Below, piece after piece: positions 18,146 to 28,203 of a DNA stretch of 64,000 nt. Under the pieces are notes generated by a model. The model was not told where the DNA came from. It saw nothing but the letters and a program-made list of their open reading frames with translations, and ran no database searches. Both the position numbers and the translations under genes were made by a program. Source of the stretch: JBMNMU01 sp050953505 (GTDB lineage Bacteria > Bacillota > Clostridia > Peptostreptococcales > Anaerovoracaceae); NCBI GenBank assembly GCA_050953505.1, contig JBMNMU010000001.1:1550001-1614000 (forward strand), read 5' to 3'. Every line of letters begins with the position of its first letter. Position 1 is the stretch's first letter.

Positions 18146-18706
18146 TTATATTCGTTTTTGAATGAAATCTATAAAAGCATCTGCTTGTTTTTCCAAATAA
18201 GGCTGACTTGCTTTCAATACCAGCTTGCCTTCATCGTCGGTTTGTTGACTGGCGTTAGGAATAGTGAGACGAGGTGCATTCATCACATCCATATTTAAAA
18301 AGCTGATAAGAGTAACCAAATGATCCTGGGCTATACCAGTTCCAGACATTCCGGGAGAAATTCCACTTATAGCAGCAGGTTTCCCGGCAAGAACCTGTGG
18401 CTCTTTATCGCTGATTGGACGAGATAACCAGTCAATAAGATTCTTCAGGACACCAGAGAAAAAGTGATTGTATTCAGGTGTAAAGAACCAGATTCCGTCT
18501 GCAGATTTCACTTCATCCCGAACACGTTTTACCGCATCAGGCGCAGGATATTCAATATCCTGATTCATGAAAGGGATATCCCCATACTCTAGTAATGTGA
18601 AATCCCCTCGGTCTCCAACAATATTCTTTGCTGCCAATGCCAATTGTCGATTATAGGAATCCTTTCTTAAAGAACCGACGATAGCCAATATTTTAATTTT
18701 TTTCAT
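18146..18706 (-). CDS. NAD(P)H-dependent FMN reductase
   Basis: A 186-residue flavodoxin-fold oxidoreductase. The FMN phosphate loop is GSLRKDSYNRQLA near residue 12, and the substrate/flavin edge is TPEYNHFFSGVLKNLIDW near residue 80. Relatives reduce quinones, azo dyes or chromate using FMN. It lies 20 bases downstream of the pirin gene on the same strand, so the pair probably forms an operon for quinone or redox stress. Confidence 0.88.
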   Translation of the reverse strand: MKKIKILAIVGSLRKDSYNRQLALAAKNIVGDRGDFTLLEYGDIPFMNQDIEYPAPDAVKRVRDEVKSADGIWFFTPEYNHFFSGVLKNLIDWLSRPISDKEPQVLAGKPAAISGISPGMSGTGIAQDHLVTLISFLNMDVMNAPRLTIPNASQQTDDEGKLVLKASQPYLEKQADAFIDFIQKRI

Positions 18707-18726
18707 TCAAGTACTCCTTCCAAACC

Positions 18727-19566
18727 TTAGTATGATATCTTACTCTGTAAAAATGTGCCATTTCTTAACTCATCAAAAGCTTTGTTTAATTCTTCCTTTG
18801 TATTCATTACAATAGGCCCTCCCCAAGCCACTGGTTCAGACAAAGATGTGGAACTGATAAATAAAACTTGTGCCTTTTTGTCTGTTGCCTTTATGGTTAC
18901 AAAATCACCAGCAGTAAGCTTCACCGCCGTTTTTTCTTTTACCAGCTCCTCCCCGATATATGCATCACCTAAGAGGGTAAAGACCATGACGGATCTTTCC
19001 CGATCTGTGTCTATAACAATAGAAGCATTGGGATCAATATGAATATCATAATAGTCCAAAGGTAAATATTTACTTATATATCCCATTGTACCATTAAATT
19101 CCCCTGCAAGTAGCCTTAATTTTCCATTCTCCAGCTCAATTTCTTGAATTTCTGATTTCTTAATACTTTGGTATGCTGGAGGAACCATTTTGTCCTTTGC
19201 CGGAAGGTTCAACCAAAGCTGTACACCAAGCAATCGTTCCGATGCTGGTAATCTTTCTTCATGTAAAATACCGGACCCTGCAGTCATCCACTGTACCTCA
19301 CCGTCTCCAATAGTATCCTCATTTCCTAAGCTATCCCTGTGAGTCATTTGGCCACGATATAAATAGCTGATGGTTTCAATGCCTCTGTGGGGATGCATGG
19401 GAAATCCCGCTGTGTAATCATCCGGATTTGTGCTATCGAAGGAATCCAACATTAAGATGGGATCGTATTCATCTACTGTTCTATTTCCCAATACCCTAAC
19501 TAAATTTACCCCTGCACCATCCTGAGTTTTATAACCTGTAACCTGATGTTCTACTTTCCTTTCCAT
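18727..19566 (-). CDS. Pirin family protein
   Basis: A 279-residue two-cupin protein. The metal-binding cupin in the N-terminal half has the pirin signature FPMHPHRGIETISYLYRG and GSGILHEE. The C-terminal cupin contains NTKEEL near the end. Bacterial pirins bind iron, and some act as quercetin dioxygenases. The start at 19566 has AGGAGG seven bases upstream. The ATG two codons earlier is too close to it. It is co-oriented with the FMN reductase. Confidence 0.9.
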   Translation of the reverse strand: MERKVEHQVTGYKTQDGAGVNLVRVLGNRTVDEYDPILMLDSFDSTNPDDYTAGFPMHPHRGIETISYLYRGQMTHRDSLGNEDTIGDGEVQWMTAGSGILHEERLPASERLLGVQLWLNLPAKDKMVPPAYQSIKKSEIQEIELENGKLRLLAGEFNGTMGYISKYLPLDYYDIHIDPNASIVIDTDRERSVMVFTLLGDAYIGEELVKEKTAVKLTAGDFVTIKATDKKAQVLFISSTSLSEPVAWGGPIVMNTKEELNKAFDELRNGTFLQSKISY

Positions 19567-19703
19567 TTGCATTACCTCCTTGTGTATTATTTGATAATTT
19601 ATCCATAAAATTCATACCATTTTTCTAGTGGACACTCATTGTATACTTATATGTTATCTATGAGTAGATACCCCTTTCTTTGTGATTCAAATATAATCAT
19701 AAA

Positions 19704-19740
19704 AAAACCGACTAAGATTTCAAATCCTAATCGGCGTTTT
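19704..19740 (-). terminator. Terminator of the DUF2935 gene
   Basis: CCGATTAGGATTT pairs with AAATCTTAGTCGG on the leftward strand with a T-run after it, just downstream of the DUF2935 stop codon. Confidence 0.85.
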
Positions 19741-19750
19741 TTATATATTA

Positions 19751-20671
19751 TTAACAACTAAACATCCTTAAAAGTCTTAAGAAATGATTGGCTTCTCGCA
19801 ACGTATGGTCACCTAACAGTGGAATAATAATAGACCTGATATTGCAATCAAGAAGCCCTTCAGTTGCCTGAGCTTTAAAATCTCTAATGGCTATCGTTGC
19901 CCTTTTGCTATCCTCTGTAACTTCATGGGCTGGTATTGTCCGGTCCATTGCAGCGATCGCTTCCTTGGTCAACTGATCAAATTCTTCTCCAAAATCATCT
20001 GCCAAATTAAACAATTCTCTTTCAGTCGGATCTAACAGGCCACGAATAAACTTGGCGTGTTCAGCCATAATCCTATTCCAAAAGGCTTCTTGCTCTAAAG
20101 CATCTCTTTTTAGATTTATAAAGCCATGATTTTGCAGCTTTTCTACCATATCTAAATAGAGCCTTGCTTCCCTCATAATATGCTCTATCAATAATGGGTA
20201 ATTCACTGTAAACATTTTGCACCGAAGTACATTGTTCAAAATTGTAGATTTAAATTCTATTAGGCCTGAAATTAATCGAATGGCTCTATTATTTATACTT
20301 GTAACTTTATCTACTAGACGACCACTGACAACTTCTTTACAGGAGCCCATTAATTGAGCCTCTGCTTTTGTAATTTCAGTTGGTATATCTACTCCGGTTA
20401 GAAACTCTGAAACTTTTTCCGCTTCAAGGGTAAAGGGTGTTATTACTTCACCAGATTCAAGTACACTTCTACTTGCCACACCATCTGAAAGCAATACTAC
20501 ATCACATAAAAGTTTGTCGAATTCCATTCTGAATTCATCAGCTCTTTGTGAGAAGCTAGCATCTCGAGGAGTAAATCCTAATTGAAGGAAAAAGGAATGT
20601 TCCTTCATTATACGGCCAAAGAATAGATGCAAATCTAAAGATTGGCGTACAAAATCGGTATCATTATACAA
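19751..20671 (-). CDS. DUF2935 protein (two tandem helical repeats)
   Basis: A 306-residue soluble, all-helical protein. Two DUF2935 repeats are visible, one with LHLFFGRIMKEHSFFLQLGF (about 12-150) and one with AFWNRIMAEHAKFIRGL (about 175-300). The conserved Glu/His pattern in each repeat resembles ferritin-like or hemerythrin-like helical bundles, and metal binding is likely. It starts with TTG behind GGAAG. It is a single gene with its own terminator. The biochemical function of the family is not established. Confidence 0.82.
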   Translation of the reverse strand: MYNDTDFVRQSLDLHLFFGRIMKEHSFFLQLGFTPRDASFSQRADEFRMEFDKLLCDVVLLSDGVASRSVLESGEVITPFTLEAEKVSEFLTGVDIPTEITKAEAQLMGSCKEVVSGRLVDKVTSINNRAIRLISGLIEFKSTILNNVLRCKMFTVNYPLLIEHIMREARLYLDMVEKLQNHGFINLKRDALEQEAFWNRIMAEHAKFIRGLLDPTERELFNLADDFGEEFDQLTKEAIAAMDRTIPAHEVTEDSKRATIAIRDFKAQATEGLLDCNIRSIIIPLLGDHTLREANHFLRLLRMFSC

Positions 20672-20891
20672 TTTTAATCACTTCCATTAATATTTTTTTT
20701 ACTACTATATAAGTATGCTTTTATTTTCGATATGTTACATTACGAAATTTGTCCCTAATATTATCAGAAATTTATTCCGAACAAACAGTTTACAGCTATA
20801 GGCAGGGAAGGGTTTCTCAGTGGTTTTATAATAAACCAGCTATTATTAGGTAATACTAGGGATTAACGAAAGATTCGGAGGGTTTATTAGA

Positions 20892-21596
20892 ATGGAATTA
20901 CTCTATGTCACATTTACAACGATAGGGTCTATCATCACATTATTTATTTTAACAAAAATAATGGGCAATAAGCAGATGTCTCAGCTTAGCATGTTTGACT
21001 ATATAATAGGTATCACAATTGGCTCCATTGCTGCTGAAATGGCCACCAATTTGGAGGAGTTTGAAAAACCATTAATTGCAATGATCATTTATGCCCTATT
21101 TGCTTTACTCATATCAATTGCCAACTATAAGTCTATCGCTATTCGCCGTATAATCACAGGTAAATCGTTAGTACTTTTTGAGGATGGAAAACTATATGAA
21201 GGAAATCTGAGAAAAGCCAGAATTGACATAAATGAATTCCTAATGGAATGCAGAAATAACGGCTATTTTAACATTGCAAATTTACAGTCGGCCATTTTAG
21301 AAACCAACGGTAAAATTAGTTTTTTACCTCTAAGCACTGAACGTCCTGTTACGCCAAAGGATTTAAACCTTACACCTAAGAAAGATAAACCTGTTATTAA
21401 TGTTATTATCGACGGGCACGTTATGGAAGGGAACCTAGACTTTTGCGGCAAAAATATAAATTGGCTAAATAAACAGCTACAAGCCCAAGGTGTTGACAAT
21501 GTATCAGATGTCTTTTTAGCCACTTGTGATAATGATAGTAATCTTAATGTATATCTTAAGATTAATAAGAAGATGAGTAGAGATATGTTTCAGTAA
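20892..21596 (+). CDS. YetF/DUF421 family membrane protein
   Basis: A 234-residue protein with three N-terminal membrane helices (about 5-95) and a soluble C-terminal part made of two DUF421-type subdomains (RIDINEFLMECRNNGYFNI then NVIIDGHVMEGNL). This layout is typical of the YetF/YdfS family, linked to spore membranes and germination in Bacillus. The ATG follows GGAGGG. It is monocistronic, sharing a terminator with putP. Confidence 0.88.
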   Translation: MELLYVTFTTIGSIITLFILTKIMGNKQMSQLSMFDYIIGITIGSIAAEMATNLEEFEKPLIAMIIYALFALLISIANYKSIAIRRIITGKSLVLFEDGKLYEGNLRKARIDINEFLMECRNNGYFNIANLQSAILETNGKISFLPLSTERPVTPKDLNLTPKKDKPVINVIIDGHVMEGNLDFCGKNINWLNKQLQAQGVDNVSDVFLATCDNDSNLNVYLKINKKMSRDMFQ

Positions 21597-21647
21597 AAGC
21601 TCTTTCCCCGCCATGTAATAAACAAACTTAAGAGGGATTAATAAAAA

Positions 21648-21683
21648 AATCCCATCAGCAACTTTTTTTGCTTGATGGGATTT
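21648..21683. terminator. Bidirectional terminator (YetF gene and putP)
   Basis: AAATCCCATCA pairs with TGATGGGATTT between the convergent genes, with a T-rich run on the leftward strand and a shorter one on the rightward strand. Confidence 0.85.
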
Positions 21684-21737
21684 GTCTGTACCATAATCTC
21701 GCATGCCCTTACCTTAGAAGTGGCTTTGTCTTTATTA

Positions 21738-23300
21738 TTAATTACTACTAATTCTCTTTGTCTCTTCAAATTCCCTTATGACATCTTCTCCAGGCTCCTT
21801 TGAAAGCAGGGATACAACTATAATGAATAGGCAGGAAATTACAAATGCTGGGAACAACTCATAAATTCCAAAGACTCCTCCCATTGGCTTTAGTGCTAAT
21901 TTCCATAGGAAAACCATGCCCCCGCCACTAAGCATTCCTGCAATGGCACCAGCCCTCGTAACCCTTTTCCAGAAAAGAGAAAACAGCATAATAGGGCCAA
22001 AAGTAGCTCCGAAACCAGCCCATGCAAAGGAAACAACTGTAAATATGACACTATTTTCATCTAAGGCAATGATGATAGCAACAATAGCAATGACAACCAA
22101 AGTAATCCTTGTGCAGTATAAAATTGTTTTATCAGAGGCATCCTTTTTTATCAAGCCCTGATAGATATTTTTTGAAAAGGCAGAAGCAGCAATCAAGAGG
22201 TATGAGTCAGAGGAGCTAATTGTAGCCGCCAATATGCCCGCCATCACAACACCTGCAACGATAGGGATGAAAAAGCTTGTTGACATTAATATAAAAATAT
22301 TTTCCGCTGAGCTATGATTTAAAAAAGCGGTTGGGAAAATTGCCCTTCCTAACAAACCGATGGATACAGCAGCAAATAGAGAAATCATACACCAAACTAC
22401 CGCAATCCTTCTTGACATTTTCAGTTGTCCAGGATTCTGAATAGCCATAAACTTCAATAATACCTGTGGCATCCCGAAGTATCCTAGGCCCCAAGAAAGA
22501 GTTGAAATAATAGTCAATAATCCATAAGGAGCAGCATCTCCAAAGAGAGGTTCACCAGATGATCCAAGCTGCTGAACTCCTCCCTCCATCACAGGCTGGG
22601 AAATCCCGAAGAATTCAAAAAATCCGGGAATTTGCTGTACGTTTTCAATGACTGCTGAGACACCTCCTGCAGCTGACACGCCTGCCACTGTTACAGCAAT
22701 TAAGGAGAAAACCATTACAACGCCCTGCATGAAATCGGAAGCGCTTTCAGCAAGGAACCCTCCTATATATGTATAACAGACAACAAATATGGCCCCTGCA
22801 ATCATCACGTATTGATACTTAAACCCAAATAAAGTACTGAAAAGCTTGCCTACCGTTACCAAACAGCTGGCTGCATAAACCGTAAAGAATATTAGTATGA
22901 ACAAAGCCGCGATGGTCATAATCACTTTTTTGTTCTCTTTAAATCGATTACTAAAAAAGTCCGGAATGGTAATAGAATCCCCTGCGATTACAGTATAATT
23001 CCTTAGTCTCTTTGAGACAAAAAGCCAATTTAGATATGTACCTATCAAAAGACCGATGGCAGTCCACACCGCATCGCTCAAGCCATAAAAATATGCCACA
23101 CCAGGCAAACCCATAAGGAGCCAACCACTCATATCAGAAGCTTCTGCACCCATTGCCGTTATCCACGGCCCTAAGGATCTGCCACCAATCAGGTAGTTTT
23201 CGCTGCTCTCTCCTGCTCTCTTATGGTAATACACTCCGATACCAATAACCACTGCCATATACAAGGCCATGGCAAAAAGAATCTGTCCCTTATCTCCCAT
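21738..23300 (-). CDS. putP: Sodium/proline symporter
   Basis: A 520-residue solute:sodium symporter with about 13 hydrophobic segments. The PutP block GGRSLGPWITAMGAEASDMSGW lies near residue 40, followed by the LTVIAGDSITIPDF-like segment and FAWAGFGATFGP. It imports proline with Na+ as nutrient or osmoprotectant. AAGGA lies ahead of the start. The leader (about 23340-23410) can fold into a compact GC-rich hairpin. It fits the sodium-based economy suggested by nearby transporters. Confidence 0.93.
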   Translation of the reverse strand: MGDKGQILFAMALYMAVVIGIGVYYHKRAGESSENYLIGGRSLGPWITAMGAEASDMSGWLLMGLPGVAYFYGLSDAVWTAIGLLIGTYLNWLFVSKRLRNYTVIAGDSITIPDFFSNRFKENKKVIMTIAALFILIFFTVYAASCLVTVGKLFSTLFGFKYQYVMIAGAIFVVCYTYIGGFLAESASDFMQGVVMVFSLIAVTVAGVSAAGGVSAVIENVQQIPGFFEFFGISQPVMEGGVQQLGSSGEPLFGDAAPYGLLTIISTLSWGLGYFGMPQVLLKFMAIQNPGQLKMSRRIAVVWCMISLFAAVSIGLLGRAIFPTAFLNHSSAENIFILMSTSFFIPIVAGVVMAGILAATISSSDSYLLIAASAFSKNIYQGLIKKDASDKTILYCTRITLVVIAIVAIIIALDENSVIFTVVSFAWAGFGATFGPIMLFSLFWKRVTRAGAIAGMLSGGGMVFLWKLALKPMGGVFGIYELFPAFVISCLFIIVVSLLSKEPGEDVIREFEETKRISSN

Positions 23301-23544
23301 TATTCCTTACTCCTACTCCTTGATAAAATCTTTCCGCTACCGGAGGGAATCACCCCTTGCTTTATTTGGTAATCGGTGCGGTTTCTAATGAATAAAAATT
23401 GTATAATAATGCATATGTGTAAAACTTTATCACAATATCACGCTACTGTAAATATCTAAACAAGATTTGTAGCAAGAGAATGGGAAATATTTCAAGACCT
23501 TCTTCGATAAATAGGAACAAGAGACACAAAGCCTATTTGTGCAA

Positions 23545-25131
23545 TTATTCCTCAGACATATGATGCATTAAACGCCATAAATGGTATGATACTCCATCAG
23601 CAAAAAGAATCAAATTAACATATTCAAAAGTTTCAGCAACATGGGCTTCACCTTTAGCTGTCACTTCAAATACTTCAGCTCTTTCTTTCTTACGAAATTC
23701 TGCTAATTCCTGGGAAAATACAGATAGCTTTGGAACCACTGATGCGATATTGTTTTTCTCCAGCGCTTCTATAGATTCCAGAATAAGCTCTTCTAGCTGA
23801 CATACAATAGGGTCAATTCGCTCAAGGTGATTTGTAAACTTTACTTCACCCATTTTTTCCACAATTAATGTACTCATTCTTTCCATATGATCCAAAGCAT
23901 GAAGTAAGGAGGTGAACCTTTCTGAAGACCCACGTGTATCCGTATGAATCTCTACAACAAAATTTTTTATTTCCTCAGTTTCATATTGAATGGTTCGTAG
24001 TCTTTGGTCAAAAACTTCGATGTCTTTATAGGGTCGTTTGGCGGAGATATGCTCAAGCTTTCCACTTGTAGCAACCAAGGTTTGTGTAACTGCTTCTTTC
24101 AAAGCTCTCATGGCTGTTTCTATAGCAACAGCCGGTATTGTAATAATGCTAGAATCTAAATGCATCGTTATAGGAGATTTTTTCTCTGGTAGTAACCAAG
24201 CAATCCCCTTGGTAAACTGTTTAATGAAGGGAGCCAGCATGGCAATTCCAGCCAAACTAAAGCATGTATTAAACAAAGCAAGAATCATCACTGGCTCAGT
24301 CCAGTAAAATAAAGTGGCAAGCTTAGTAATTCCTACTATTAAAAATGGAAAGAAAACAAAAGCAACAATTCCTGTAAATACATTAAATAAAATATGGGAT
24401 AGGGCTGCTCGTTTCGTAGACACGCTGGCACCGATGGAGGCAAAAGCAACAGTTGCTGTTGTTCCAATATGCTGCCCAATAACCAGTGCTATAGCTTGCT
24501 CTAAACCAATGGCACCAGTGGCAAGAACAGTAATGGTTGTAGTGATTGCTGCACCTGATGATTGCATAATAATCGTCATAATGATGCCGATTAGGATCAA
24601 AATCAATCGATTTACTATACCTAAATTATTAAATAGTGACAGGTCAATATAAGAGTTTAGACCAGCCATGCCATTCTGCAAATATTGAATACCTACAAAA
24701 AGTAACCCTAATCCTGAGAGAATAAGCCCAAATTGGGACCATCTCCCGGAGCTAAATTGCTTCAATATAACACCTATCCCAACGATGGGTAAAGCCAATT
24801 GGCTAACGCTGAACTTAAGCCCAATGAAAGCAACAATCCAGCCTATACTTGTTGTGCCTAAATTAGCCCCGAATATGACCCCTGTGGCTTGCACAAGACT
24901 TAGCATTCCTGCGCTGACAAATCCAATGGTCATTAAAGACGTTGCGGTAGAGGATTGCACGAGCACAGTAATGACAGCTCCCGTTGCAATAGACGAAATA
25001 GTCCCTCCCGTAAAGCGGTTTAAGAGGTTTTTTAAAGACTCTCCCCCCATTGCTTTTAATCCATCCACCATAAGACTCATCCCTAAGAGAAAAAAACCGA
25101 TTCCGCCAATTACGGAAACGATTGCAACCAT
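23545..25131 (-). CDS. Na/Pi cotransporter family protein with C-terminal PhoU-like domain
   Basis: A 528-residue protein. Two inverted Na/Pi repeats form the membrane part; the conserved QSSTATS and QSSGAAIT motifs mark the pair. A soluble helical tail (about 330-528) resembles PhoU. It is in the NptA/YjbB group, which moves phosphate with sodium. I start at 25131 (GGGAGG seven bases upstream); the longer frame upstream has no ribosome site. It is a single gene. Direction of phosphate transport is not obvious from sequence. Confidence 0.9.
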   Translation of the reverse strand: MVAIVSVIGGIGFFLLGMSLMVDGLKAMGGESLKNLLNRFTGGTISSIATGAVITVLVQSSTATSLMTIGFVSAGMLSLVQATGVIFGANLGTTSIGWIVAFIGLKFSVSQLALPIVGIGVILKQFSSGRWSQFGLILSGLGLLFVGIQYLQNGMAGLNSYIDLSLFNNLGIVNRLILILIGIIMTIIMQSSGAAITTTITVLATGAIGLEQAIALVIGQHIGTTATVAFASIGASVSTKRAALSHILFNVFTGIVAFVFFPFLIVGITKLATLFYWTEPVMILALFNTCFSLAGIAMLAPFIKQFTKGIAWLLPEKKSPITMHLDSSIITIPAVAIETAMRALKEAVTQTLVATSGKLEHISAKRPYKDIEVFDQRLRTIQYETEEIKNFVVEIHTDTRGSSERFTSLLHALDHMERMSTLIVEKMGEVKFTNHLERIDPIVCQLEELILESIEALEKNNIASVVPKLSVFSQELAEFRKKERAEVFEVTAKGEAHVAETFEYVNLILFADGVSYHLWRLMHHMSEE

Positions 25132-25350
25132 AGCTACACCTCCCCTCGGATCCTTAATAAAGGTTATATTATTAAAGTTCCCTTGCCATAATGCTTTTTG
25201 CAAATTTATACAATATTATAGCAAAATATTATCTTTATAACCATCCTTTATTGATACTATGCTAAATCTGTATAAATGGTCTCTATTTTTTGAAACATTT
25301 TCCCAGGACTTTACCACAAAAAGATTGATGACAGCATAGAGATGTCCAAA

Positions 25351-26103
25351 CTAATAAATTGCTACCGGACCATTGGGTCCTTGTATAATTTCAATATTAG
25401 TTTCAAAAATATCTGATAGAAGCTTTGAATCCATGATCTCTTCCACAGTTCCAAATGCTACAATGCGTCCATCCTTCATAGCACAAATTCGATCTGAGTA
25501 TTTAGCGGCAAAATTGATATCATGCATTACAGTTAAAATTGTTCTTCCAAAATGATCCACAACATACCTTAAGTGCTCCATCATTTGAACAGAACGTGCC
25601 ACGTCAAGATTGTTCAAGGGCTCGTCCAAAAGCACATACTCAGTCTCTTGGCACAAAACCATTGCCACATATGCCCTCTGCCTTTGCCCACCAGAAAGCT
25701 CATCTAAATATCTGTTTTCTAAATCCTTTAAACCTAAAAAATCAATATATTTAGAAATAATTTTCTCATCCTCTTCTGTCAATCTGCCCTTTGAATAAGG
25801 GAAACGGCCAAAACCGGCTAATTGTCTTACAGTAAGTCTTGTTACAAAATGGTTTTCCTGTCTCAAAATAGTTAAAATCTTTGCTAAGTCTTTTGAATCG
25901 GATCTAAAAACATCCATATTAGCTACCTTAATTTGACCTTCATCCATATCCAAAAGTCTTCCAATCATCATAAGTAGAGTAGACTTTCCAGCACCGTTTG
26001 GCCCAATTAAAGAAGTCAGTCCAACCTTCGGTATAACAGTGTGCAAAGGCCCGATTTTCACTTTATCTGAATATGCTTTTTTTACATCATAAATTTCTAT
26101 CAT
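25351..26103 (-). CDS. Iron-siderophore ABC transporter, ATP-binding protein
   Basis: A 250-residue ATPase with Walker A GPNGAGKST near residue 35, signature LSGGQRQR, Walker B YVLLDEP and an H-loop in VMHD. It is most like the FepC/YclP type. It powers the two permeases just upstream (in transcription order): its start overlaps the end of the previous permease by four bases. It is the last gene of the four-gene siderophore operon, and no strong terminator is visible after it. Confidence 0.93.
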   Translation of the reverse strand: MIEIYDVKKAYSDKVKIGPLHTVIPKVGLTSLIGPNGAGKSTLLMMIGRLLDMDEGQIKVANMDVFRSDSKDLAKILTILRQENHFVTRLTVRQLAGFGRFPYSKGRLTEEDEKIISKYIDFLGLKDLENRYLDELSGGQRQRAYVAMVLCQETEYVLLDEPLNNLDVARSVQMMEHLRYVVDHFGRTILTVMHDINFAAKYSDRICAMKDGRIVAFGTVEEIMDSKLLSDIFETNIEIIQGPNGPVAIY

Positions 26104-27176
26104 AATGATCCCTTCCTTAAAACTACTACTAAAAATGTTATGCCGCCAAATAGTTCAATAATAATTGAAACTACACCCTGGGCATTGAATACGTGATACA
26201 TGAAAAAATATGCACTAGTTATAACTAGAAATCCTATAGCAAGAGCCATCGGGAAAATATATCTATGATCGTAAGTTGGTACCGCTTGGTAACACAAGGT
26301 TGCAACTAAAAATCCATAGAATGTAAGTGGACCAACCAAGGCTGTTGAAATAGACATTAAAATTGAAACTAGGATTAATATGATAATTACGCTAGCTTGA
26401 TGATTCACACCCAAGGAGGTGCTGGTATTTTTACCTAGTGATAAAATATTTAACTTATTGGAATAAGCAAGAAGAAGGATTGCTACAACAATTACAATGG
26501 GAATTGCAACAGGAAATAATTCAGGATCCGCATTGTTGACAGAACCAAATAATCTTGCTTGCAAAATATCAAACTCCGATGGAGCAAGAAGCCTTCTCAT
26601 AAAGGAGGACAAAGACCTAAGCCCCGTACCGATAATCACACCTACCAAAAGCATCAGTTGTAAATTCCCATACTTTCCCGATAGTAGCCATCCATAAAGG
26701 ATCAAGCACATCAAGACCATTACTGCAACTTGAAATAGAAATGACCCTACCCCACTAATACTTATAAATACACTGGCACCAAGAAAGAACATGGTGCTGG
26801 TGTGTATCGTTGAGTAAAGTGCCTCAAATCCTAAAAGTGAAGGAGTTATAATACGATTGTTGGTTATGGACTGGAAGGCAACAGTGGACAAGCTCTGGCA
26901 AATTGCAGGTATAAGCATTGCAACTAAGGCCACCACCCTTCTTTTGACCACTGGAATAAAAGCAGGGGAATCCATAGGAACTGGGTTGTTATAAACCAAA
27001 AGTCCGAAGGATGCAAGAAGTCCCAAAGCAATCAGGGTGCTCAATAGAATCCAATAACGTTTTTCCTCCTCCTTGGAACGAAATGCTCTAGCAGATCGAG
27101 GCTCAACCTTAGTACTATCACGAAGGCTCCTTTTGAATGGAATATTTTGTTTTAATTCAACTATTAAAGTATTCAT
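26100..27176 (-). CDS. Iron-siderophore ABC transporter permease (second)
   Basis: A 358-residue FecCD-family permease with about nine to ten membrane helices. A longer hydrophilic N-terminus (about 45 residues) precedes the first helix. The family block SLGKNTSTSLGVNH marks the coupling-helix region. It resembles YclO. It overlaps the genes on both sides by four bases, so translation is coupled and the complex is assembled from one mRNA. Confidence 0.9.
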   Translation of the reverse strand: MNTLIVELKQNIPFKRSLRDSTKVEPRSARAFRSKEEEKRYWILLSTLIALGLLASFGLLVYNNPVPMDSPAFIPVVKRRVVALVAMLIPAICQSLSTVAFQSITNNRIITPSLLGFEALYSTIHTSTMFFLGASVFISISGVGSFLFQVAVMVLMCLILYGWLLSGKYGNLQLMLLVGVIIGTGLRSLSSFMRRLLAPSEFDILQARLFGSVNNADPELFPVAIPIVIVVAILLLAYSNKLNILSLGKNTSTSLGVNHQASVIIILILVSILMSISTALVGPLTFYGFLVATLCYQAVPTYDHRYIFPMALAIGFLVITSAYFFMYHVFNAQGVVSIIIELFGGITFLVVVLRKGSL

Positions 27177-28186
27177 CGTTGCCTCCTTTGCCTCAATAAA
27201 ATAACGATAAATATTACTGCCCCCACTGTCCCAAGTATCAACGAAACGGGCACTTCAAAAGGCATAATTATGGTCCTGGAAATAATATCGCAAAGGGTAA
27301 TAGTTCCCATCCCCAGCACGCAGACCCAAGGTAAATTACTCTTAACGTTATCGCCCCTGTACATTGAAACAATATTGGGAACAATTAATCCTAAAAAAGG
27401 CAAATTACCGATTACTGCTGCAACAATTCCAACTGCCAAGGAAATAAGACCAGTGCCTAAAAGAACAATTTTATTATAATTTAATCCGAGGCTTTTGCTA
27501 ACATCCTCTCCTAGCCCGGCTAAGGTCAATCGGTCCGCATAAATAAAGATGAAAATTGTCACGATTATAATCAGCCATAGAAATTCATATCTCCCAATTT
27601 GTATGGATGCAAAGGAACCAACAAACCAGGTTTCAATATTTTGCGTCATTTGAAAAACAAGACCGACAAAAGTTGAAATTGCCGAAATCACTGCCCCCAG
27701 CATCATCCCAATAATAGGCACAATTAAGGATGAACGAAGCTTCACCCTTCTCAAAAATAGAAAGAATATCATGGTTCCTATAAAAGAGAAAACAATTGCC
27801 CCTGACATTCTTTGGACTAAGGTTGCTCCAGGAAATAGTAAGTAAACAAATACTAATCCCAAGCCTGCCCACTCAATGGTTCCTGTTGTAGTAGGTTCCA
27901 CCAAACGATTTTGTGTAAGAAGCTGCATAACTAGACCGGACATAGACATAGCAGCACCTGTAAGCATTAACGCAGCTGTTCTGGGAACTCGAGTAATAAA
28001 GAACATTTCAAGTCCATCTTCCTGCCCTTGTATATCATAGACTCCGGTAAACAGTGAGATAACACCTAAGATTAGCACCCCAAAGACTGCTATCATAAAG
28101 GACTTAGTCCATATTCTATTTTGTTTAGAAAGTCTGGGCCGGGATCTAGATATCCCAGCCCCTTTCATTTGCATCGTCGTATTCAT
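27173..28186 (-). CDS. Iron-siderophore ABC transporter permease (first)
   Basis: A 337-residue FecCD-family permease with nine to ten helices. It contains RVPRTAALMLTGAAMSMSG near residue 65, the standard N-terminal signature, and GLGEDVSKSLGLNY further on. It resembles YclN. It pairs with the second permease to form the channel and lies 17 bases after the binding-protein gene. Confidence 0.9.
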   Translation of the reverse strand: MNTTMQMKGAGISRSRPRLSKQNRIWTKSFMIAVFGVLILGVISLFTGVYDIQGQEDGLEMFFITRVPRTAALMLTGAAMSMSGLVMQLLTQNRLVEPTTTGTIEWAGLGLVFVYLLFPGATLVQRMSGAIVFSFIGTMIFFLFLRRVKLRSSLIVPIIGMMLGAVISAISTFVGLVFQMTQNIETWFVGSFASIQIGRYEFLWLIIIVTIFIFIYADRLTLAGLGEDVSKSLGLNYNKIVLLGTGLISLAVGIVAAVIGNLPFLGLIVPNIVSMYRGDNVKSNLPWVCVLGMGTITLCDIISRTIIMPFEVPVSLILGTVGAVIFIVILLRQRRQR

Positions 28187-28203
28187 ACCTAGTACTCCTT
28201 ACT

